Source of the DNA: Pholiota molesta
Taxonomy: Eukaryota > Basidiomycota > Agaricomycetes > Agaricales > Strophariaceae
DNA length: 64,000 bases
Direction of reading: 5' to 3'
Assembly (NCBI GenBank): GCA_014925825.1
Contig: JACGCK010000001.1
Coordinates: 1,546,085 to 1,610,084, forward strand
Shown here: piece after piece, positions 47,307 to 58,883 of the stretch
Position numbering within the stretch: the first letter of the stretch is position 1
Layout: each line of letters starts with the position of its first letter
Program-made: the position numbers and the translations under genes
Notes under the pieces: generated by a model
The model's input: only the letters and a program-made list of their open reading frames with translations
The model's database searches: none
What the model was told of the DNA's origin: nothing

Positions 47307-49588
47307 TCATGTTCGTGAATCTATGAATACCAAGTTGCCAGTATTATAACAAATGACATTGCCTGATTCTGTGAAGATGGTATGCGCAATTGTACCCATA
47401 TTTTGGTACATCTTCGTGAGCAGGGGCCGCTAGAAGGTTTTATTCAAGTCGGGACGAGAAACATGAGATTTGATATCTTACCTTCGTGTTCCTATAATCC
47501 CAGAGCCTAACTGTGCCATCTGCAAACCCTTTTGCAAACATACAGAGGTGGCTATCTCCTCGAGAAGAGGATCTAGCCGACATTGACTCCCCACACCTGG
47601 CACCAAACGAGCAGTCCGACGACCTATCGAAGCCGCGTTTCTTCCTATCATCAAATATCTGGATTTGGAAGTCCAGACTATCCATCTGGTCTTCGTTAGA
47701 CGTAATATGCAGGTGGTATGGAGCATGGAGTACTCACCTCCAATATGGTCACGTTGGGCGCCTGCTTGTGTACATGAATCTGGTTTATTAAGTTGTCTAG
47801 CTGGGCCGTTATCGGTCTGGCTGACAGATGATCCAGGTCGAGGGTAAGAATCTTTTTGGACGTGCCTACTAATAGAATCCGATCTTTGTATGCAAGGGCA
47901 TTAGGTATCGTCGGCAGCGTTGTCAGACGTTCCGTCTTAGTTTCGAGATCTGGGGTTGTCACGGACCAAAGCCTTATAGTTCTATCGTAACCGCCGGTAA
48001 AGAAGTAGATGGCGTTCTTTGTAGACTTTCTGGTAACAAGGCAGTTGACGCCGTTCTTGGTAGCGCCAGGCGTGTTTTGTTCTAGATGCGGTTTATCTTT
48101 GAGTTCTGTGAGTACTGGTGAACGACCCTGAATTCATTCAATGGTTGATAATTAAGTATTCACAGGAAAAACACTAGTGGAACCGCACCTCGCTGCTGCG
48201 AACCAACGACACCTGACATGCACTATTTCGATAGCCTATAACAGCTGTATCCCCAACCATGACAGCATCAGCAGTATGCCGGTGGCCTGCAGCGTTGTTC
48301 GGTATGGAATATCTCGAGATCCTGTGCCTGTGGCAGAACATAATCTTAGTTCAATAGTTGTTGACTAAAATCATTCCACCCACCTTTCGGTACGGTCAAA
48401 GAACTGGATGTCTGCCTTCATTGAGATGGTCATTATAGGTAATTCCCGGTTATGGGGCAGTAAGACTCTTCTGGCCCTGTTGTGAGCAGCTGGTGGCAGC
48501 TTGACCACCTGAACATATGACCCATCGGTCCTCGTGTCAGTGACGGGGTCAATGGTGGAAGAAAGAACCGGTGAAATGGCTTGTTGAACTTCTCCAGTTG
48601 GAGCTGCGGATCGGCGACGGCTTCTATGTGGTCTAGCGGGCGCGCCTACAGCGTTATCATTTAGTTCATCTCGAGGCGACTCGAATATTTTGGTCAGATG
48701 AGCATTGATAGAGGCGTTTTCTGAGTGGTTCTGAGATAAACGTGTGTCCGACAACCTCGTTTCTTTGGCAGCTGAGCGTACACTTATTCCAGAGTCGGAG
48801 GATTCCGACATAGAATCGTCATCGGTATCTTCAGTTAAATCCCCAGAGCAGCTTTTCTGAGGAGAAAATCTCCCATCGGATCGTTCGACAAAGAAGGTGG
48901 GTGTATCATCAATTTTTGCTAGATCAATAACTTTTTTCTTAGGAGTTAGGCTGTTCGTGCGCTTAGGCTCCGTCGTGGAAGGCTCAGCGAATAGACATGT
49001 TGCACGATATTGAATGAGAGAGAAAGCAATCGCTGCCACGTTTGAATGAGAGAATTCCAGACGGACTGATGATTCATTTATGAATATTATTTCCCTGATA
49101 ATGAGGATATAGCATTAGAAGAGCAAAACAAGGAATGATATGAAACGCACGAACACTGGAGCAGTAAATCCTATTTCCTGGAGAAATAATGCAAGATCAT
49201 AACTATTCACTTTAGGTAGCAAATTATGAAGGAAAACGGAGTCCCCTTCGACGATCATGTTCTCATGACCGTCATTGTCGTAGTGCTGCCAATTCCTTGG
49301 ACGTCGGTGTCGAGGTGGCAGGATGCTACTACAAGGTTCAGATGCGGCTTTAGAGAAACAAGAAGATTGGAATCGAATATCTGAGGACGAAGAGATGCTG
49401 TTTGGAGCAGAGATAGGTGCAGATGAAGTCCGAGGAGCCAAATTTTGAGAGTAGTTGGTTCCAATACCGTCAGGACTGAATGCAAGGATACATCTGAATT
49501 AGGATTTGCAAAAATAGATCAGGTATCCTACTCACAAAATAAGCTGTTGACCAATCTTTCGCTTGACGAATGTCGTTAAGTCAGACAT
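47307..49588 (-). CDS. WD40-repeat protein with disordered N-terminal half
   Basis: Seven exons: 49588-49536, 49493-49155, 49094-48384, 48327-48189, 48127-47738, 47685-47482 and 47429-47307; 652 aa, no break. After the start (MSDLTTFVKRKIGQQLIL) comes a Ser-rich stretch. Next is a small region that looks RRM-like (SVFLHNLLPKVNSYDLALFL, then VEIIFINESSVRLEFSHSN). About 180 disordered residues follow (SESSDSGISVRSAAKETRLS). The C-terminal ~320 residues carry WD40 blades: GDTAVIGYRNSACQVSLV, FFTGGYDRTIRLWSV, RILLVGTSKKILTLDLD, FAKGFADGTVRLWDY. No orthologue is recognised; blades are poorly conserved and fewer than seven are obvious. It converges with the M28 gene (137 bp between stops). Confidence 0.68.
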
Positions 49589-49967
49589 ATTGGAACCAGA
49601 AAGCCTTGGGCAAATCTACCAATCCCAAAAAGCAATCCTTGCGTATTCCAAGTTGGGAATGGTTTTTAACTTGATAGCTGATAAGTACGCCCCTCCTTAG
49701 TAGTGTTTAATTAAAGCCTCTGTCGGTGTAAAACTGCGGAGTGAAGGCCGAGTAGTTCAGCAGGCAGTCTCATATAGCATTAGAGTCCCGTTTTCTCGTT
49801 GAAAGCAGCCATTAGGATCGGTATTAGGTCGAAGAGTAAGTTAAGTTCAACTTAAGTGTTCTGTCACGTATGAACTATTTTTTACCTTTCTGACATAAGC
49901 TATTTAGCCTGTAAAGGCAACACGAAGTCCGGACTGAGAGTCTGAGACCGTCTTCAATAACTCTTAC

Positions 49968-49993
49968 TAGTGGCACTCCGACGAGTGCCACTA
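49968..49993. promoter_or_regulatory. Perfect 11-bp inverted repeat, 4-nt loop
   Basis: The arms tagtggcactc and gagtgccacta pair exactly around cgac. It lies 59 bp upstream of the start of the small membrane protein gene and 379 bp from the WD40 start. As DNA it is a dyad that a dimeric factor could bind; as RNA it is a strong hairpin in a possible 5' leader. Which of these, if either, is real cannot be read from the sequence. Confidence 0.6.
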
Positions 49994-50052
49994 CTCAACG
50001 ATTGATTCGTCGGAGAGAGGCCAGAGATAGATACCTAATTGAGCTTCCCACC

Positions 50053-50603
50053 ATGTCTCAATCTCAGCTCCGTCACAAACAAGATGTTGATGAAGCCTAC
50101 AAAGTGCAGGTAAAGGCTGGCATGACAGTGCGTACAGTCGACTTGATTGTATTTCAGACATCTTACACTCTTCGAATGCTATCATAGGGAGCTGCAAGAA
50201 CCACCGCTGTTGGCATTGGGTTAGCCGTAATCGGTCATCATCTCTGGCCGGCTTTCAGGTACTTTCTTCTCTGGAAATTACAGCAGGCGCAGGATTTCTG
50301 ACATCAGTTATTTAGACGGCAAACTTTGGCCTTCAAGGGATTCCTTGTATCTGGGTGTACGTCTTCTTTTGGGGTTTCTTTGCAGAAGTACTTAACGCTG
50401 GCGCGCTAGTTACAATAGTCGGCCTTGTGTTTGGAGCAGAAAGGGCTCTCTTTGAACATGAGAATAAAAAAAGACGAGAGGAAAATATCATTCGACGAGA
50501 AGCACGCCTTGACCTGGCCCGAAAAGGGCTGATAGGAACAGAAACGGAGATTGCAAACTGGAAAGCAGAGAAAGAGCTAGAGCGAAGTAAGTATTCTTCA
50601 TAG
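50053..50603 (+). CDS. Small membrane protein, probably mitochondrial
   Basis: Exons 50053-50109, 50188-50258, 50316-50356 and from 50419. The protein begins MSQSQLRHKQDVDEAYKVQG, then a hydrophobic segment (TTAVGIGLAVIGHHLWPAF), RRQTLAFKGFLVSG joined to FGLVFGAERALFEHE, and a long charged helix (NKKRREENIIRREARLDLAR). Two short hydrophobic segments followed by a basic helix resemble HIG1-type and other small respiratory-complex proteins, but the match is by layout only. The exon 3 donor (GGGT/GTACGT) and acceptor (ACAATAG/TC) were chosen because they keep frame. A consensus donor (GTAAGT) at 50587 means the last exon may lie further on. It is convergent with the C2 gene. Confidence 0.55.
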
Positions 50604-50826
50604 CTCTGTAGTCTCTATGCGCATCTGGACATTCGCTTTGGAATTAAATTTCATGAATATTCAACGGGCAGACATGATGTGCATAAAGAAAGCGGTATGT
50701 ACATGCATATATAAACAAGATTGAGATAGTTCCATTTCGCTACCCTCCGACGGTATTCCAAAGCATTTTGACATTTCCTCCAGGCGAAAAAATTTACTTG
50801 CGGAAACAAGTTTCAATTTTCAGAGA

Positions 50827-53197
50827 TCAGTACGCCTGAGATGTTTGTTCAGAATTGGGAGGTTGAATCCACTGTCCGTATTCATTCACTGTAGGAGGCT
50901 TAGGAAGAAGGCCTTGATGATATGATCCATTCTGTGATATATGCGTTTGATCGAGAAGTGGAGGCGGTGGCGGAGGCGGGGGTAGTGGATTCTGACTATA
51001 ATAATCTATCGGAGGAGGAGGTGGTGGTGGCTGATTCTGGGAGTACATTGGCTGCTGCTGCTGCTGCTGCTCTTGTTGCTGTTGCTGTTGCGGCTGATAT
51101 ACGATAGGTGGCTGCGGAAGACTGGCTCGATGATAGGGTTGAGGGCTGTGGCTGGATTGTAAGGGAGGCGGTGGTGGTGGTGGAATAGGAAGAGCATGGG
51201 TATTCGTCGCCAAAGGGGCAGGTGTATTATATTGCTGAAGTGGTGGAGGCGGGGGCGGAGGGATCGATGAATACGCCGCATTCGAGGGATATATATTTCC
51301 TGGTTGCGTTGGACTGTATGAATTTGCAGTCTGAGAAATGGTATTTGGTGGGGGCAACGAGTGCGAAGTTGTTAAGGGGGGCGATTGGATTGGTTGTTGG
51401 GGTTGCTGATTATATATGACTTGAGGCTGCTGAGGTAGAGGCCGGGAAGATTGTCCATTTGAATGAGGCAATTGGATATTGGGCGATGTTTGTTCATGAG
51501 GTGAGGATACGGACGTATACAATTGTGGAGGAGCTGAATTTGTCTGAGGTGGAACATTTGGCTGAGCAGGTGCCGAAACGAATTGCTGTGGGGGCGCTGA
51601 AACTGACGAAGGGATGCCATAATTGTAGTCATTATAAGATTGAGATGCTGAAAACGATTGCTGAGGTGGATAAGATAGCGACGTCGAATGTTGAAGATAT
51701 GAACCAGTATTTGAGGAGCCGGTGTGTGCGATACAATTGGATGATATACGGATTGGGGTTGAGAATGGAATTGCGAACTAAAGCCAGGGGCAGGTGTATG
51801 CGATGGAGGGGGGCCAAATCCAGATGGTTCCGATACATGAGAAGACATTGGCATGAAGCCAGATGCCTGTGGTAATGGCACAAATCCGGAGGAAGCGGTG
51901 GGAACGCTGTGTCTTGGCCCTCTTGCTGTGTGTTGATATGAAGTTGGTGAGGCGACCTCATACGTAGAAGCTGCATAGGTTGAGGAGCCATAGCCATGCA
52001 AAGTACTCGCTGATGATTGTTGATAATGAGCTGGTACTTGTCCATTGGGCGATATGGGACGATCATATGGATATACAGATCCCGTGTCTGGTATACTCTG
52101 CTCATAGCCATAAGCGCCCGTAGGATGACTATTGAAAGTCGAATAATTAGTCGCAAGATGCTGTGGCTCTTGTGCATATTGAGTAGGAACAGGCTGAGTA
52201 GGAATGTGAGCACATCTGCTATTCGTACTATCGAATTTAACTCACAGGAAAGCTCTCTCGCCGTCGTCCGGCAGACACTCCGAATTCTCCAAAATCTCGG
52301 ACCAGATTATCTACATGCGACGCTCGGTTCCTTTCATAGGGTGCGACATAGAGATCCAGATTAGCAGCCGAGCTTGAAGCCCTTAAAGATGAGGGTATAA
52401 CATCTGAATGTTGGCGCGCGTGATCATTGTAAGCAGCACTTGCTGACGCGATCCGGGAGCCAGGAGGAAGTTCTCCTGAAGGGACAAAGGAACCTGGACC
52501 GCCGTACTGTTTATTGGCTTTAGGCGGCTTCGCTGTCACTTTCTTTTCTGGTGGTGGTTCCTAAGTAGGCGGCATATTCAGACAACGCAAATTTATGTTG
52601 AGCAAAGAGGGACGAACATTTGACCAAAAAGTTAGCTCTAGATACACCTTTCCAGCGAACTTGTCCTTGTTGGTGAGTGTGAACCATTCTGTGAGATGTT
52701 TTATTAGTCTAGGTCCAGCGTCGTGATTTTAAACGCACCATCGGTTTCGCCTTTCGTCAGAACTTCAGTTAGATCTACGTCAACGTCCCCAATCAAGTCT
52801 GGTTCACGAGGATCGTCCGCGTAACAAGCGACTTTCATGGACTTCCCGCCTTTAATGCTTTTCTGCTTTTTCTCTTCCTTCGGAGGTGGGGGTGGAGGAT
52901 TGTCTCCGTGTGCAGTTCGAGCTAGGACATCCTCGACGTCTTCGTATAGTGTGAATCGAATCTCCTCGTCCCATTCTGGATGTTGTCCACCACGCTTTAT
53001 GGCTTTTGTTCTTCGCTTTTCACCATTTACTGTAACCAGGCAATACGGATCTTGTTTTCCTATGTGCCGTTTATTGGGTAGATGGTTCTTTGGGAAACAA
53101 ATGAGCAGTGAATTGACGCGTACGTGGAGTGGCATGGACTTACAGCCCTAAGGACGACGACGATCAAGGTTCCGATTTCGCGCGGTGTTGAGGCCAT
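50827..53197 (-). CDS. C2-domain protein with Pro/Gln-rich tail, Fic1/Inn1-like
   Basis: The first exon begins at 53197 (MASTPREIGTLIVVVLRA). The C2 domain continues from 53087 (NHLPNKRHIGKQDPYCLVTV, then GGQHPEWDEEIRFTLYED), broken by a Pro-6/Lys-rich loop, and ends around WFTLTNKDKFAGKVYLELTF. A long disordered tail follows, rich in Tyr, Ser, Gln and Pro, with many poly-Pro runs of 6-8 and a Gln run. This fits fungal ingression proteins Fic1/Inn1, whose C2 domain and PxxP tails recruit SH3 proteins to the division site; the tail here is longer than in yeasts. In the tail the frame changes by one base at about 51730-51745 (HPIVSHT to TGSSNTGSYLQHS), and the join near 52213-52245 does not keep phase. 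One or more missing bases are likely. Confidence 0.75.
51050..51094. repeat. CAG/CAA trinucleotide tract coding poly-Gln
   Basis: On plus it reads as repeats of ctg/ttg; in the minus-strand C2 gene it encodes a run of about 14 Gln broken by one Glu. It is flanked by proline runs of 6-8 residues. Such tracts vary in length between strains and are prone to sequencing error. Confidence 0.85.
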
Positions 53198-53615
53198 TGC
53201 GCAAATCGAGGTTGGAAACAGCGGTGAGTGCGCTGTCAGAGGCGGCTATGAAGGACTGGCATGGATAGTGCGCTGGGATTGTTGGCTTCTTTTCAGTTGG
53301 CCAACTCTTAAATGGGACTGCCTGTTCTGGCACCAACAATGACACATTCGGTAATTCCCCCATATATTCTTGTTTCAATTTGGGCCCGCGTATTTATCCG
53401 AAACCGCTGCGCGTCGCGTCGGTTATGTCGAGCTGCGTACTGCGTAACATCCTGTAACATGGCATTCCAACGCCGTGAACCGACCACTGATTCGAAACTT
53501 CATGTATGTTATAACAATTATATCGAGACTAGGTTTGCTTGTGCTAGCTACCACTAGAAATTCCGAAGTATGTACCAATAACTTCACACACCCACAAACA
53601 CTGAGCCCATTATAT

Positions 53616-56169
53616 TCAAGATTGTTGACCAGGAATGTAGCTTTTATTCTGCTTCAAGATGAGGCTGGGCTTTCGGTCAGCTAAATCCAGGATCATCTCG
53701 GCAAAGTAACTGTTCGCCCAGGCAAACCAGCTGCGTGTGTAAGAAGTAGAGTTATAAATGGATTGGGATTCATGGATGAGACCAAGACCGTTCGTATTCT
53801 GCGTAAAAAAACAAAAGGAACATAGAAACACTCGTCAGGTCTGCCGACGTAGAAAGCAGGTCGCACATACATTGGCAATGAGATATAGCCGTTGCAATAT
53901 TTCTTGATCATCATCTGTGCCAAAGATGGCCGAAATATGGGACATAGGCCTGCATTGTATAAATTAACAAGGACGTAGTACCGTAAAAGGGTGATGTTTA
54001 CCATGGATTCCAAGGGTCGACGTGTGGCCCACTAATCATCAAAGTCAATTAATTATGTGAGCAATGGAGAATTGTCATCACATACCCAATACCATTGAAA
54101 GTTTTACCGGCGGAATAGTAAGGATTTTTGGCAGAAAGAAGAAGCTTCCGAGTCGCCACATATGCTGGATGGTTTTTTTTTAAGAAACCAAGGTATGGAA
54201 GCGAAATTAATGACTAGAAAAAACAATGTCAGCCACGAAAAATAATACTCTGTGCAACTTACAGGAACGTTTGCATCGTCCATAACATAACGACTCCCAA
54301 GGCCTTAGTACAGTCCTAGTGAGGATTGAAATGATCCGAACAAAGAGCAGAAGGACCTACCATTCGTCTCATAAGCAAAGATATTATCCACAATCTATCC
54401 AAGTAACAATTAGATGGTGTATAACCGATAATTCGTACAACCTGACTGACAGTGGTCTTGTAGATGGCATCACTGATCCTCGAACTCCACTCCTTGGCCT
54501 GTTGACTGACATTCCGAAGTTGACCAACGCTATCTAGCAGGTTTGCCAGATTCGTCAACTCAACGCTGAGCATTGCGTTGGCGGGTGTCAGGAACGCTGT
54601 TGTGATACATCCTTCAGATAGAAAACATGATATACAAAGCCTTGTTTACCAAAGACGCTCAGATCATCAGATGGCCTGTGATGTGTACCAACGAGACCGG
54701 TGTAAGCTTTCGGCTCTCCATTGCCATTGTTGTCGACCATTGGCGATAGTGACCCTCCTCCACCAGTCCAGTTATAATAGGAGATAAAATTGAAGTCTGC
54801 ATCGAAAGTGCCTTGTGATTGTTCGTTGATGACACGGAATATTTGGTCAATTGCAGAACGCCCTAGACAGAGAATAAGAACGATGTTTTAAACGGCAGAT
54901 AATACCTACAGTTAGCATTTATAAATGATGAATCATTGGTGGCCTGGTAATAAGATCTTGAAAGCTTCAAGAATCCACACAGTGAATCAATTTCATACTA
55001 TAAATGTCAATTCCGAATGAGATTTGTCTTCGCAAAGTTACTTTTGGTTTTGTACCTTGCATTCGAATACGGTCTGATTGTTAACGGGCCTAGATGTACT
55101 TTGAGCTTTTAATGGGCGCGGATAGATTGACAAAAGCTTACGGGTTAACAGTTACTCCGTCTGCCCAATCGTTATGGGAAGGGGCGAGACCACTCTCTGG
55201 AGGTGGTTGGAATGAACCACCTAAAAACGATATGTAAGTGGTCTGTAGATTTCAGGACTGATGGGCCGTTTCTTACAATAAGGATACTCCGCTACATAGC
55301 GAGCTTCATTGTTTATAACCGCTTTCACCAAAGTGGCCAACTCGGGATCAACCGCAAGCAAAGAGTGATAATGTGCAAACTGGGAAAATGCTGAGATGTC
55401 AGTAAGTATGGTTTACGTTTTTGGCTGCACGAACCTGGTTAGCAGTATCTCGGAGCCATTGGGCGCTGCAAAAGAGGATTAATGGCTGAATGATTCTCAT
55501 ATTATATTGTTGACGAACGTGATGTCCTGGGTCGTAACAGAGGAATCAGCATCTCACTAGAAAGAAAGAGAGAAAAAATTCAAACAAACCCCAGTAATAA
55601 TAAACGCCAGATTTTCGGACTGTTGAGTAACAAAATCAAAATCAATCAATTAATTAATCTTGCCACCGGCCGTCGATGTCAAAGAAAAAAATACCTTGCT
55701 GAAGTATTTCACAGTCGTATCTAGTAATATATGTGGCATATTGAGAAGAATAACTCTTCGAGAACATAAAGAAGTGCACCCACCTAGGGTATTCGGAAAG
55801 GTATTTTCGAATAACCTTGCGAGATCGGGGTCTTTCATCAAAGATTTCATGTCCGTTATAACTTTCTTGTACGCGAAGTAAGTATGGTTTGCAACGATAT
55901 AGGGAGTATATGTAGCTCACTTCCACTGCACTGCTGTTGAAGGTACGACAGGCTGGTGCAGGGCGCATATACGGCAACGCCAGAGGTCCTGTTGAAGAAG
56001 GATCATGGGGACTCTGTTGCAACGAGGTCAGAAATGAAGATGGTGAAAAAGAGTTTGGAGGGCGTCAGACCTGCGAGTATGTTGTATAATCTGGGCATTG
56101 GGCTTGGGACTGGGATACAACAGCTGAAATGAAGAGTGCAAGCTTAACGTTTTTGAAGCCAAGACGCAT
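53616..56169 (-). CDS. GH125 exo-alpha-1,6-mannosidase (Mug157 family)
   Basis: Nineteen exons from 56169-56071 to 53798-53616; every phase agrees, 508 aa. GH125 enzymes remove terminal alpha-1,6-mannose; fungal members act on mannoproteins in the secretory route or outside the cell. A signal peptide (FKNVKLALFISAVVSQSQA) is followed by CPDYTTYSQSPHDPSSTGPL and YMRPAPACRTFNSSAVE. Family signatures: ENLAFIITGDITAQWLRDTA, EPELATLVKAV-like helix DPELATLVKAVINNEARYV, PSHNDWADGV, GTHHRPSDDLSVFAFLTPAN, SRYVMDDANVPSLISLPYLG, FNGIGGPHVDPWNPWPMSHI and the end ESQSIYNSTSYTRSWFAWAN. Exon 6 (55528-55521) is only 8 nt and codes GDIT within the catalytic motif. The clean reading shows the local sequence is accurate here. 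Confidence 0.93.
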
Positions 56170-57134
56170 CGTTATTGCACTCCAAAATGGGTTGAATATC
56201 CTGGTGAACGTGGCAATAGCATTCGTGAACCAGAAGAGGAGGGCTTTTATAAGCCCCACAACTTCAGAATAGAAGCTGCAAAGCATCTGTAGATTCCGGT
56301 TCACGAGACCAAAGAGCTTGTGTTACTTATTACGTATTTGATTTTCTGGCTTGAATGTTCAGTGGCCCGGACATGGAGTAGAAATAGCCAGCGCGGACGG
56401 TCAGAGAGCTTCTAGAGATTGTCTATCGTCGGATTGGATGGCTTTAATTCTGAATGAAGAAGGGATGAACGAAAACTCGAATTTTCAACGGTGTAGGATG
56501 GAACTTGTACGTTGCTTGTAAGTATGCGCATTGCGGGCAATATGTGGGCGTGTGAAACCCGCAATAAATGCCATGAACTTTGGGAGCATGGAGGCGTGCT
56601 AGCATTTGAGCAATGAGATAGTAGCGTTGGAGAAAGCACAATGTTATCGAACAAGCGACCATTAGGCGGACCGCCTTGTGATCAAAATCGGGAAAAGAAT
56701 GCAGAAGGACAACAGAAGGATATTGAGAAGGACACGCAACAAACAGTTGCCAGTCATGTGAATGCATTTTGATCTCACTTCCCGTAAGTATGCCATACCG
56801 GTGCGGACACCACAAAACTAAAGCAGTCCAAAAAAATGCTATGGTTGAAAAATGAAAGAGTGCAACAAATAAGTAACAAGCTTGAGGTTCGCGGTCGATA
56901 TATTTACATGGCTATATTAATTATGCTTACAGGAGACAGGCGATGAATCAGAATAAACTCGGTGCAAATCATGATGTAGGATGGTATGATACAATAAGGT
57001 TGGTCGAAGCCCAGCATTGCAAAAAATTAGTAGAAATGAATGTGATTTAATAAAAAGAAGGGGATGAGCTGAACAACAGCCTCTCGGGGTAAATCTAAGA
57101 TTCTCAGGGTAATTCCCCGGACTAAATCGCTGGG
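56170..57134. other. 1-kb intergenic region
   Basis: The upstream region of the GH125 gene and the 3' side of the next gene. A 123-codon minus frame at 56444-56815 has no family and no splice support. I see no supportable feature. Confidence 0.5.
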
Positions 57135-58883
57135 TCAAGCAAGGGTAACTGGTTTGGACGGATTGTCAACCCCATCTGCGATGTCTTCATCCTTGCTCGG
57201 TGGTTCAACGACTGGTACGGATAGAGTCACAGCAGCTTGCGCAATAGTGTCTGTCGAAGCTCGAGGAAGGAGGTGTTTCTTTTCGTCATGACGGTCTTTG
57301 GAGAGTAGATCTGCTGCCAGTTCGTTGGTTTCTTCGACAGCCTTGACTGGAGGCAGTGGATCGGGAGCGTCGATCGTAATATTGATTTGGTTCAACGCAG
57401 AGCGGGCCTCTACAACTGGTTCGGAGTCGTTGGGCTCATTGCCATTGGGTGCTGTGATATCTTGGTTTAGGTCGTCGGCGGTGTCATAAGTCTCGGTTTC
57501 CCCATTATCCGTGCTCAGCTGCCCCGTCCGAACGCTGTTGGAAGTCCAAAGGCTTCGTTCTCTGACAAGGGATGATGTACCAGTCCCGTTCACCCTCGCG
57601 CTCCATCCGCTGGCCTCACTTTCCCAGCTCCCTCTCCTCGAACTCCTGGGCCGCAAGGCTCGGACGCTTGCGTCGAAATCGCGCTCTTCCAATCTGTCAT
57701 CATCTCCTAGTACATAATGGCTCATACTTTCCGCATCAGGAAATGTCAAGCTGCCACCATAATGTGACACCGAATCCCCAATAGCAGAAGGTGGATAATT
57801 CTGGGTGGCAAGACGATTTGGCATGATTCCAAAGGCCGATGAGGCCAATGTTAAGACGGACGCGTTGTCCATTGGAGGAGAAGACGGTCGGGGATTGTTG
57901 CGAGGATGATGATTCGTGTGCAAAGGCGCCTGTACGGATGCTACTTGATTGTGGGTGCCAGCTAATTGGGTACTTAGAGCGATTGAACCCAAGCTGCCAG
58001 GGTTCCTTAAAGAATTCGGACGCGAGGACGGTTGTGCCGATGGAATCGCAGAGAAGGTAATAGAGGCCCCGCTGCTGAGCAACGCAGCATTACTCAAAGA
58101 AGATGACTGTCGGACATGCGGGGCAAATCGATTAATTTGTTGAGGTGGAGGAGTAGGGGCTTGAGCAATGTGTGCCATTCCGTTGCCGTTCAAGTCTATG
58201 CTAAGGAGTGTAGTGGGTTTGGTACTTGCTGCCATACTCCTGAACGTACGAGGATCAGAAAGATATGAAGAGGAGGAACGAGAGGGAGAGGGCGAAGGTG
58301 GTGCACTCGGAGCAATGGGGCGAACGGACGCATCATCGTCAGCTTCCAAAGCACTCGCAGGAGACCACATGGAATCTCGATTCACTGAAGAACGGTCCAA
58401 TGAAATATTATCGTCGTCGGGGTATTGGTTTAGATCTCGTAATTCTTCGTCTCCGTAGAGGGATATCGATCGTGTTTTGCGTCTCGCTACAGAAACTCCG
58501 TCAGGTTTGGCTTGTTGCTTCAAATAATGTGTCTGGACGGGGAGTGGAGAGGACGTTATACGATTCATTTGACGGCCAGAGGTCGAATTATTACGACCTA
58601 TTCCGAGGTCTGCCACCCTAAGCGACACGTTTTCCGTCCGCTTGCCCTTGCCCGACCCAGCCAGCTTGCGTTGAAACCAATTTATGATGGGCTTGCTTGA
58701 GCGACGTGGGACCTTCTTTTGCTGAGCGTTTGAGTTTACAGAACTAGTGACAGGCTTTGCAGATGGGCCTTTCTTCTGTGAGTGCATCTGAACGGCGGTG
58801 GGGGCAGGTTGTGTCGGTTGCACCGTCAAAGTTGGGCGGGGTCCTTTGATATCCGCGTGGGATGAAGCAGGCAGTGCAGACAT
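57135..58883 (-). CDS. Ser/Pro-rich disordered protein, single exon
   Basis: One uninterrupted frame of 582 codons, unusual in this intron-dense window. Composition is Ser, Pro, Ala, Asn and Asp throughout. A short basic patch near residue 60 (RRSSKPIINWFQRKLAGSGK) is the most ordered-looking part and could be an amphipathic or binding segment. Other islands are RKTRSISLYGDEELRDLNQ, ASSAFGIMPNRLATQNYPPS and LGDDDRLEERDFDASVRALR, which may be short linear motifs. There is no signal peptide or membrane span. I recognise no named family. Many SP/TP and RxxS sites suggest kinase regulation, but that is inference. It lies between GH125 and IPMI, all on minus. Confidence 0.75.
   Translation of the reverse strand: MSALPASSHADIKGPRPTLTVQPTQPAPTAVQMHSQKKGPSAKPVTSSVNSNAQQKKVPRRSSKPIINWFQRKLAGSGKGKRTENVSLRVADLGIGRNNSTSGRQMNRITSSPLPVQTHYLKQQAKPDGVSVARRKTRSISLYGDEELRDLNQYPDDDNISLDRSSVNRDSMWSPASALEADDDASVRPIAPSAPPSPSPSRSSSSYLSDPRTFRSMAASTKPTTLLSIDLNGNGMAHIAQAPTPPPQQINRFAPHVRQSSSLSNAALLSSGASITFSAIPSAQPSSRPNSLRNPGSLGSIALSTQLAGTHNQVASVQAPLHTNHHPRNNPRPSSPPMDNASVLTLASSAFGIMPNRLATQNYPPSAIGDSVSHYGGSLTFPDAESMSHYVLGDDDRLEERDFDASVRALRPRSSRRGSWESEASGWSARVNGTGTSSLVRERSLWTSNSVRTGQLSTDNGETETYDTADDLNQDITAPNGNEPNDSEPVVEARSALNQINITIDAPDPLPPVKAVEETNELAADLLSKDRHDEKKHLLPRASTDTIAQAAVTLSVPVVEPPSKDEDIADGVDNPSKPVTLA

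Noticed and set aside
49746..49810. Possible tRNA (an A-box-like tagttcagcagg)
   Set aside because: No matching B box (GGTTCGANTCC) or acceptor stem could be found.
50356..50419. A frame break in the small membrane protein gene at 50355
   Set aside because: Using donor GGGT/GTACGT and acceptor ACAATAG/TC gives a continuous frame, so no missing base is needed.
50922..51107. Plus-strand ORF rich in Ala/Val opposite the C2 gene tail
   Set aside because: It is the antisense reading of the Pro/Gln codon repeats of the C2 gene.
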